A stretch of DNA of 64,000 bases, from contig NZ_FNEI01000004.1 of the NCBI RefSeq assembly GCF_900099975.1, forward strand, positions 1 to 64,000. The letters run 5' to 3'. The notes beneath the pieces are model-generated. The model saw only the letters and a list, made by a program, of their open reading frames with translations, was not told where the DNA came from and did not search any database. The stretch comes from Arthrobacter cupressi (GTDB lineage: Bacteria > Actinomycetota > Actinomycetes > Actinomycetales > Micrococcaceae). Below are positions 58,898 to 64,000 of the stretch, in pieces. The translations under genes were made by a program, and so were the position numbers. The first letter of the stretch is position 1, and the number at the start of each line of letters is the position of its first letter.

Positions 58898-60609
58898 GCC
58901 CGGGTTCCTGCCTGTTTCGAAGCGGCTGCGAGGGCGGCGAAATCCTCGCGCAGTTTCGCCCGGTCGGTCTTGCGGTGCCTGCCGCTCACGGGAAGTTCGT
59001 GCATGGTTTCGATCCGGTCCGGCAGCGCGGACTCGTCAATCAGCCGCGGCAGTTCACGGAGCAGCCGGGCCCTCACCTTGCCGGGGTCCTCCCGCGGGGA
59101 GGGAACGACGGCGAGCCACACCGCCTCGTCGCCGATTCCGTCCGGCACGCCCACCAGCACCGCCTCCGCCACGCCGCGGACCTTCCCGATCAAGGGTTCG
59201 TACAGCGCCGGGTAGATGTTGGTCTTGCCGCGGATGATCATGTCCTTCTTCCGGCCGATCATCACCAGCCTGACGCTGCCGTCCGGACCGCCGTGGTCCA
59301 GCCGGACGAGGTCTCCGGTGGCGTGTTCGAACATGTCCGGTTTGCCAAGGTAGCCGCGGCACATATTCGGTCCGCCGGCCAACAGCTCGTGGTCCTCAGC
59401 CACCCTGATGCGCACCGCCGGGAGGGGTGCGCCCAGGAAGTCGCCTTCCCCGCTGCCGTCCGGAGCCGTCAGCTCCGCCTCCGCGCCGGAGGCGAACGCG
59501 AGCTTTTCCGCGCCGTCGGCAATCGCGATGGGCAGCAGCTCGGTCATGCCGTAAATGAGTTTGAAATCCACGCCAGGCAGCAGCCGCATCGCCCGTTCCA
59601 GGAACGGGGCCAGCACGGGCGCCGCTCCGAGCATCACGGTCCGCAGGGTGCTCGGCAGCACCACCGTCCCGGCTTCGACGGCGTCCAGGATGGGCGCCAG
59701 CTGGGACGGCACCAGGAAAAGGTGCGTGGCGCCGTCGTACTTTCCGGGAAGGGGACCGAGTTCCGTGGCAAGCCGCAGCGGATCGATGTGGGCGGAGAAG
59801 CCGTAGGCGGGCATGGTCCAGTGTGCTCCGGCGATCAGGGCCGGCAGGCCCATCATGAGCTGTTCGGAATGGATCCTGTCCCCCGCGGCGAAGGTGCAGC
59901 GCCGGGTCAGCTGCCCGAAGCCCGCCCCGAGCGAACCGCGGGTGTGGACCACGCCCTTGGGATGGCCGGTGGTACCGGAGGTGAAGATGATGACTGCTTC
60001 CTGGTGCGGGGCGGGATCGGGCACCGGCAACGGTCCGCCATGGGTCCGGCCACCTCCGCGCACATGCCCCGACAGTTCCTTCACCGGACGGGCCCCGCGC
60101 GGCACTCCCGGCAGCCACGGTCCGGAGTAGAAGTGCCGCATATCCAAGGCGCCGTAGTCCGGGAGCAGCAGGCCCCGGCGCCGGGCCAGCGGGCGCAGGG
60201 GGCCCTTGCTGCTCAGCGCGTACAGCAGGGATTCCGAGGCGGCCCAGCGCGGGGCGGCGAGTTCCGCGCGGTCCCGGAACAGCGCCGGGCCGATCCCGGG
60301 ATCGATGAAGACGATGGAGCCGCCGGCCCGGACGGCGCCGAGCGCCAGGACGAAGGCATCCGGCCCTGGCCGCACCGAGAACAGCATCCGCTCCCCCGCC
60401 CCGAAGCCTTCGGACCGCAGGGCGGTGGCCGTCGCCTCGATTCCCTCCACGAGCTGCGCGTAGCTGATGGTGCGCCCGGGTGCCTTCCGCCACGGTGTTT
60501 TCCTGCCCGGTGCCGTGATGGCGGGGCGCTGCGGCCAGCGCCGGGCGGCCGCGTAGACTCCGGCGATCAGGTCGGCGCTCAGGTCGGCGCCGGAGAAGTC
60601 ATCATTCAT
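58894..60609 (-). CDS. AMP-dependent synthetase/ligase, OleC-like
   Basis: 571 residues from ATG 60609, eight bases inside the P450 gene end. It is an adenylate-forming enzyme: P-loop VIIFTSGTTGHPKGVVHT (206-223), FKLIYGMTELLPIA (A5 motif, close to the ATEALP stretch of OleC), RLDHGGPDGSVRLVMIGRKK (A7/A8) and the C-terminal SGRHRKTDRAKL with the catalytic Lys. OleC proteins adenylate a 2-alkyl-3-hydroxyalkanoate and close it to a beta-lactone. The same fold also serves acyl-CoA ligases, which remain an alternative. Confidence 0.75.
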   Translation of the reverse strand: MNDDFSGADLSADLIAGVYAAARRWPQRPAITAPGRKTPWRKAPGRTISYAQLVEGIEATATALRSEGFGAGERMLFSVRPGPDAFVLALGAVRAGGSIVFIDPGIGPALFRDRAELAAPRWAASESLLYALSSKGPLRPLARRRGLLLPDYGALDMRHFYSGPWLPGVPRGARPVKELSGHVRGGGRTHGGPLPVPDPAPHQEAVIIFTSGTTGHPKGVVHTRGSLGAGFGQLTRRCTFAAGDRIHSEQLMMGLPALIAGAHWTMPAYGFSAHIDPLRLATELGPLPGKYDGATHLFLVPSQLAPILDAVEAGTVVLPSTLRTVMLGAAPVLAPFLERAMRLLPGVDFKLIYGMTELLPIAIADGAEKLAFASGAEAELTAPDGSGEGDFLGAPLPAVRIRVAEDHELLAGGPNMCRGYLGKPDMFEHATGDLVRLDHGGPDGSVRLVMIGRKKDMIIRGKTNIYPALYEPLIGKVRGVAEAVLVGVPDGIGDEAVWLAVVPSPREDPGKVRARLLRELPRLIDESALPDRIETMHELPVSGRHRKTDRAKLREDFAALAAASKQAGTRA

Positions 60610-61780
60610 TGGCGAGCTCCAGGGTCTCGTATCCGGGGATGAGCACGCGGTGCTTGACACGCCGGGACACGATCCGCCACGGCTGCCGGGCGTAGATATC
60701 CAGCAGGCTCTCCAGGGTGGAGTTGATCTGGGCCATCGCCAGGGGCATGCCGATGCAGAAGTGCGGGCCGGCACCGAACCAAAGCTGCCGTGCGTGCGGC
60801 GGGACGGTCCGTTCCGGGTCGAAGCCACCCAGGCTCTTGGCCGCGTGGATGGTGGACAGCAGCAGCCGGTCCCCCTCCCGGTACCGGACACCGCCCAGCG
60901 TTCCGGAGGCGACGGCGTCGCGCAGCATCATCGGTGAGGGTACGGTGAAGCGGAGGCCCTCGTTGACGGCGGCGGGCAGTCCGTTGCGGTCCGCGGCCAG
61001 CGCGGACAGCCGGCCGGCGTCTGCCAGCAGCGCCACGATCCTGGGGATGAAGGACACCAGGGTCTCGGTACCAACGATCACGAAAGCACTGACCACCCCC
61101 AGGGCTTCCTGTTCGCTCATGCCAAGTTCCCGCAGGCGCCCGGGGAAGGTGTCGGGGGCGCCGTCGCGGTAAGCCGCGCGGGCCGGTCCGGCCAGGCGTT
61201 CGACGGCGGAACGCGCCTTGGCGGCCTGCGGCGGGGTCAGTTCGTGGCGGCCCAGCCGGACCAGCGAGGTGATGGAGGTGCCGAGGTCGAACAGGTCCCG
61301 GTCCGGCAGGCGGCCCGGGGCGTCCGCGGGCAGGCCGAGGATCCCGGCAATCACGCCGCCGGAGAGCTCCTTCACTTCCCGGACGAGGTCCACGCCGCGC
61401 CCGGCCGGCAGTTCGCGTTCCAGCCGGTCGCGGAGCCTTGCCGCCGCCGGTTCGACCATGACTGCCACGGAGCGGGCGGTGAACACCCCGCCGAGCCGCC
61501 GGCGCATTTCCAGGTGCTCGGCCCCGTCCATGTTGAGCAGGGCCTTGGGTCCCACCACCGGCGTCCAGAGCCCGCCGGACGCGGACCGTCCGTGTTTGAC
61601 GAAGCGTTCGTTGTCCATCAGGACCTGGCGCAGCAGCCCGGCGTCGCTGACCAGGATCCCGAGCCCGGGGATCCGCTGCACCGGGCGGCGGTACCCCAGC
61701 CCGCGGATCAGCGGGTACAGCACCGGGTGGGCGCCCAAGTGGAGCCGCCGCTCCCAGCGCTCCAGTTCCCGGCGCTTCAC
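60602..61780 (-). CDS. cytochrome P450
   Basis: 392 residues from GTG 61780, which overlaps the glycosyltransferase stop (GTGA). The haem loop is FGAGPHFCIGMPLAMAQ (Cys342), the K-helix is EGLR (274-277), the I-helix is VGTETL (236-241) and the C-helix is HLEMRRRL. All core elements are intact. It is soluble, with no N-terminal anchor. It needs external ferredoxin and reductase, which are not in the window. Within this operon it is likely to oxidise the condensed acyl product. Confidence 0.9.
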   Translation of the reverse strand: MKRRELERWERRLHLGAHPVLYPLIRGLGYRRPVQRIPGLGILVSDAGLLRQVLMDNERFVKHGRSASGGLWTPVVGPKALLNMDGAEHLEMRRRLGGVFTARSVAVMVEPAAARLRDRLERELPAGRGVDLVREVKELSGGVIAGILGLPADAPGRLPDRDLFDLGTSITSLVRLGRHELTPPQAAKARSAVERLAGPARAAYRDGAPDTFPGRLRELGMSEQEALGVVSAFVIVGTETLVSFIPRIVALLADAGRLSALAADRNGLPAAVNEGLRFTVPSPMMLRDAVASGTLGGVRYREGDRLLLSTIHAAKSLGGFDPERTVPPHARQLWFGAGPHFCIGMPLAMAQINSTLESLLDIYARQPWRIVSRRVKHRVLIPGYETLELANE

Positions 61781-62589
61781 CGGATGTCCACCACCTCGGG
61801 CTTGTAGCGGTGGTCGGCGTACCAGGCGAGGGTGTTCTTCAGCCCCCAGGCCTTTACGCGCCGGGAGGAGCCGTAAACCACCACATCCCGGCGCAGTGCG
61901 TAGGCCCGGCTGAGTTTGCGGACCCGGTTGGACAGGGCCCGGTCCTCGTGGAGGTCCTCGATCCTGCTCCGCGGAAATCCGCCCGAGCGAAGGTACAGTT
62001 CCGCGGTGATTGCCATGTTGCAGCCCGGGAGCATCTGGTACGGCCCCAGGTAGTCTTTGCCCTTGTTCCCGGGCCGGATCCGGCCGAAGAGCGAGGCCAC
62101 CTCGACGGCGAGCAGCATCATGCGCCGCTCGCCCGCCGTGATCCCTTCGTCCTCCCTGGGCAGCAGCTGCCCGGCCACCAGTTCCAGGCCCTCGCCGAAC
62201 GCGGCGACAATCCGCTCGGTCCAGTCGGGGGCGGCCAAGCAATCAGCGTCGGTGCGGGCCAGCCAGGTGGCGCCGTGCCGGGCACCGAAGCGCATGCCGG
62301 TGTCCGCAGCGGCGCCGGTGCCTTTCTGGCTTTCGTGAAGCAGCCTGATGTCCATCCCCGGGTGCTCAGCGGCGAAGGCCGCCGCGATCTCGCAGCTGCG
62401 GTCGGTGGAACCGTTATCCACGACCACCACCGTGAAATCCTTGTATTGCTGGGCGGCCAGCGATTCGAGGGTCTGCCGGATCAGCTTTTCCTCGTTCAGG
62501 GCCGGCACCGCGATGCTCAACGGGCGGGTCGCCGTCGTACTTGAAAGACCGGTGCTTGAATTAACCGGGCCGGAAAGCCCGCCGCTCAC
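61777..62589 (-). CDS. family 2 glycosyltransferase
   Basis: 270 residues from GTG 62589, overlapping the OleA-like stop (GTGA). The GT-A fold shows SIAVPALNEEKLIRQTLESL (25-44), VVVVDNGSTDRS, the metal-binding ARTDADC (DAD 114-116) and EDLHEDRALSNRVRKL, the acceptor-site motif. It has no transmembrane helices. It probably adds a sugar to a lipid or polyketide-like acceptor; the donor and acceptor are not predictable. Confidence 0.88.
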   Translation of the reverse strand: MSGGLSGPVNSSTGLSSTTATRPLSIAVPALNEEKLIRQTLESLAAQQYKDFTVVVVDNGSTDRSCEIAAAFAAEHPGMDIRLLHESQKGTGAAADTGMRFGARHGATWLARTDADCLAAPDWTERIVAAFGEGLELVAGQLLPREDEGITAGERRMMLLAVEVASLFGRIRPGNKGKDYLGPYQMLPGCNMAITAELYLRSGGFPRSRIEDLHEDRALSNRVRKLSRAYALRRDVVVYGSSRRVKAWGLKNTLAWYADHRYKPEVVDIR

Positions 62590-63611
62590 AGCCGCACCAC
62601 TGCCAGGCCCAGGCTGACGCCGCCTGCAAGGCCCACCAGGGCCACCAGGTCCCCCGGTCCGCAGCGCCCGCTGTCCAGAGCCAGCTTCAGCTGCAGCGGC
62701 AGGGTCACGGAGGCCAGGTTGCCGTAGTCCTCCACCGTGGGCACCAGCCTCGCCTCGGGTACCCCGGCGCCCCGGGCGAAGACCTCACGGTAGGGGGCGC
62801 TGACCTGGTGGACGCAGACCACCGCGAAATCCTCCCAGCCCAGGCCCAGCCGTTCGAGGGTTGAGTGCAGGATGCCGCTGCCAAGATCCAGGAAAGCGTC
62901 CTTGAGCTTTTCCCCGTCCATGGAGAAGTAGGTGGCGTCCGGATCCCGCGGGTAGGCCGAGCCCCCGGCGGCGAGGGTGCCCACGGACCAGTGCGTGCTT
63001 TTCGCGGAGAAGCCGAACCCCAGGACCCCTGCCGTGGAACCGTCCGCGGGCTCCACCAAGGCGGCATAACCACCGTCGCTCATGGTGTATCCGGGGAAGG
63101 ACGCCGCAAAGGTATCGAAGTCCGGCACCTCCCAGCGGACGGCCCGCGACGGCGATTCCCCGCCCGCCACCAGGACCCGCCGGTAGCGCCCAGCGGCCAC
63201 GAAGGAGTCGGCCACTTCGAGTCCATTCAGGAAACTGTTGCACGCGTTCTTGACGTCCATGACCGGACAGTGCAGGCCCAGCTTCGCCGCGACCATGTGC
63301 GCGGTGGCCGGTTCCACCATGTCCTGGCTCGCGGAGGCGAAGATGAGCAGATCGATGTCCTCGGGCTGCAGCCCGCGCTCGGCGAGGACCTTGGCGGCCG
63401 CGTTGACGGCGAGGTCTGAGGCCTGCTCCACTGCGGACATCACGCTGCGGGTGCGGATCCCGGTCACCCGGTGGATCAGGCCGGCGGGAACCTTGAAGCC
63501 GGGGCTCTCCCGCCTGAGGCGCTGTTCGACGCCGGACGTGTCCAGGCGCCCGGGCGGCAGGTAGACCTCCACGCCGGTGATCCGGCTCTGTCCCGGCGCC
63601 GCTCCAGCCAT
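62586..63611 (-). CDS. OleA-like thiolase-fold condensing enzyme (KAS III superfamily)
   Basis: 341 residues from ATG 63611 with GGGGAG upstream; a longer frame runs into the terminator. Catalytic Cys124 (DVKNACNSFLNG), His268 (VCVHQVSAPY) and Asn298 (DYGNLASVTLP) are complete. Glu100 in SQDMVEPATAH matches the Glu that OleA, as I recall it, carries before the active-site Cys and that FabH lacks. This favours head-to-head condensation of two acyl-CoAs to a beta-keto acid over fatty-acid initiation. It opens a five-gene operon downstream of its own promoter. Confidence 0.8.
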   Translation of the reverse strand: MAGAAPGQSRITGVEVYLPPGRLDTSGVEQRLRRESPGFKVPAGLIHRVTGIRTRSVMSAVEQASDLAVNAAAKVLAERGLQPEDIDLLIFASASQDMVEPATAHMVAAKLGLHCPVMDVKNACNSFLNGLEVADSFVAAGRYRRVLVAGGESPSRAVRWEVPDFDTFAASFPGYTMSDGGYAALVEPADGSTAGVLGFGFSAKSTHWSVGTLAAGGSAYPRDPDATYFSMDGEKLKDAFLDLGSGILHSTLERLGLGWEDFAVVCVHQVSAPYREVFARGAGVPEARLVPTVEDYGNLASVTLPLQLKLALDSGRCGPGDLVALVGLAGGVSLGLAVVRL

Positions 63612-63622
63612 CCGCTCCCCCA

Positions 63623-63650
63623 AATATCCAGTCCGGAACGGGAAACACAA
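63623..63650 (-). promoter_or_regulatory. putative promoter of the OleA-like operon
   Basis: On the minus strand TTGTGT (63645-63650) and GATATT (63623-63628) are 16 bases apart, directly after the adk terminator and 11 bases before the ATG. Confidence 0.4.
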
Positions 63651-63693
63651 GAAAGGGTGCATCCCGCACTCATGGTACGGGACGCACCCTTTC
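63651..63693 (-). terminator. terminator after adk
   Basis: 16-base arms (GAAAGGGTGC...) with one mismatch and an 11-base loop, followed on the minus strand by TTGTGTTTCC. It separates adk from the biosynthetic operon. Confidence 0.85.
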
Positions 63694-63716
63694 AGGAAGC
63701 GTCAGTAGCGCCGTGT

Positions 63717-64000
63717 TCAGATGGCCTTGGCCGCTTCGATGGCGAGCAGCACGCGGTCGGTGACCTCGTCGACGCCGCCGATGCCGTCCACCTGGGTCAG
63801 GATGCCGCGTTCGGCATACTTCGCCACCACGGCTTCGGTCTGCTCGTGGTACAGGTCCAGGCGGTGGCGGATGACAGCTTCGTTGTCGTCCGAGCGGCCG
63901 GTTTCCTTGGCGCGGCCGAGCAGGCGGCTGACGAGTTCCTCGTCGTCGGCGGTCAGCTGAAGCACCACGTCGAGCTTCTGCTGTCCTTCGGCGAGGATCT
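63717..64000 (-). CDS. adk: adenylate kinase, C-terminal part (runs off the window)
   Basis: The frame is open to the window edge and gives the last 94 residues: ILAEGQQKLDVVLQLTADDE, then LVSRLLGRAKETGRSDDNEA and the C-terminal helix. LLGRAKETGRSDDNEAVIRHRL is the arginine-rich LID segment of Adk, of the short form without a zinc site. The stop is at 63717-63719. Confidence 0.92.
   Translation of the reverse strand, partial: ILAEGQQKLDVVLQLTADDEELVSRLLGRAKETGRSDDNEAVIRHRLDLYHEQTEAVVAKYAERGILTQVDGIGGVDEVTDRVLLAIEAAKAI

Noticed and set aside
60602-62242. Long N-terminal extension of the P450 frame
   Set aside because: The upstream part overlaps the glycosyltransferase gene in another frame. 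GTG 61780 with GTGA overlap gives a normal P450 N-terminus.

Overview
The window is high-GC chromosomal DNA from an actinobacterium, most likely a Micrococcaceae member of the Arthrobacter/Pseudarthrobacter type. This rests on protein resemblance, the gene order around the ribosomal alpha operon (rpsD is absent between rpsK and rpoA), GTG starts, 4-base start/stop overlaps and several apparently leaderless promoters. No assignment was checked against a database. No tRNA, rRNA, insertion sequence, prophage or CRISPR array was seen.

Layout. 0-9 kb: the tail of a DUF222/HNH nuclease gene, an amidohydrolase divergent from a DUF3100 membrane protein with a palindromic operator between them, a GNAT acetyltransferase, a uracil-DNA-glycosylase-like protein with a long disordered N-terminus, a DUF2306 membrane protein divergent from a MerR regulator, inositol-1-phosphate synthase and an aldo/keto reductase. 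9-20 kb: a minus-strand run glmS-acpS-nnr-treX-treY-treZ (amino sugars, ACP activation, NADHX repair, trehalose from glycogen). 20-26 kb: mannitol PTS (tetR-type regulator, mtlA, mtlD) divergent from general PTS genes ptsI-ptsH. 26-31 kb: coaA, a VanY-like lipoprotein peptidase, mscL, glmM, and rplM-rpsI. 31-39 kb: a complete Tad/Flp pilus locus with two different Flp-type prepilins. 39-41 kb: a WXG100-like secreted protein coupled to a lipoprotein. 41-46 kb: infA-rpmJ-rpsM-rpsK-rpoA-rplQ-truA and a P1-family peptidase.

46-57 kb: an accessory catabolic regulon. A seven-gene minus-strand operon (two TIM-barrel isomerases flanking a family-5 ABC importer) diverges from gntR, a second amidohydrolase and an OHCU-decarboxylase-like gene. 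An 18-bp perfect palindrome sits in the shared promoter. The amidohydrolase is a paralogue of the one at 0.3-1.8 kb; both have lost the usual strand-1 HxH metal motif.

58-64 kb: between adk and map lies a five-gene translationally coupled operon: an OleA-like thiolase, GT2 glycosyltransferase, cytochrome P450, OleC-like AMP ligase and OleD-like reductase. It resembles the long-chain olefin/beta-lactone pathway without the OleB decarboxylase and with two tailoring enzymes added. This is the best candidate for an undescribed biosynthetic system in the window.
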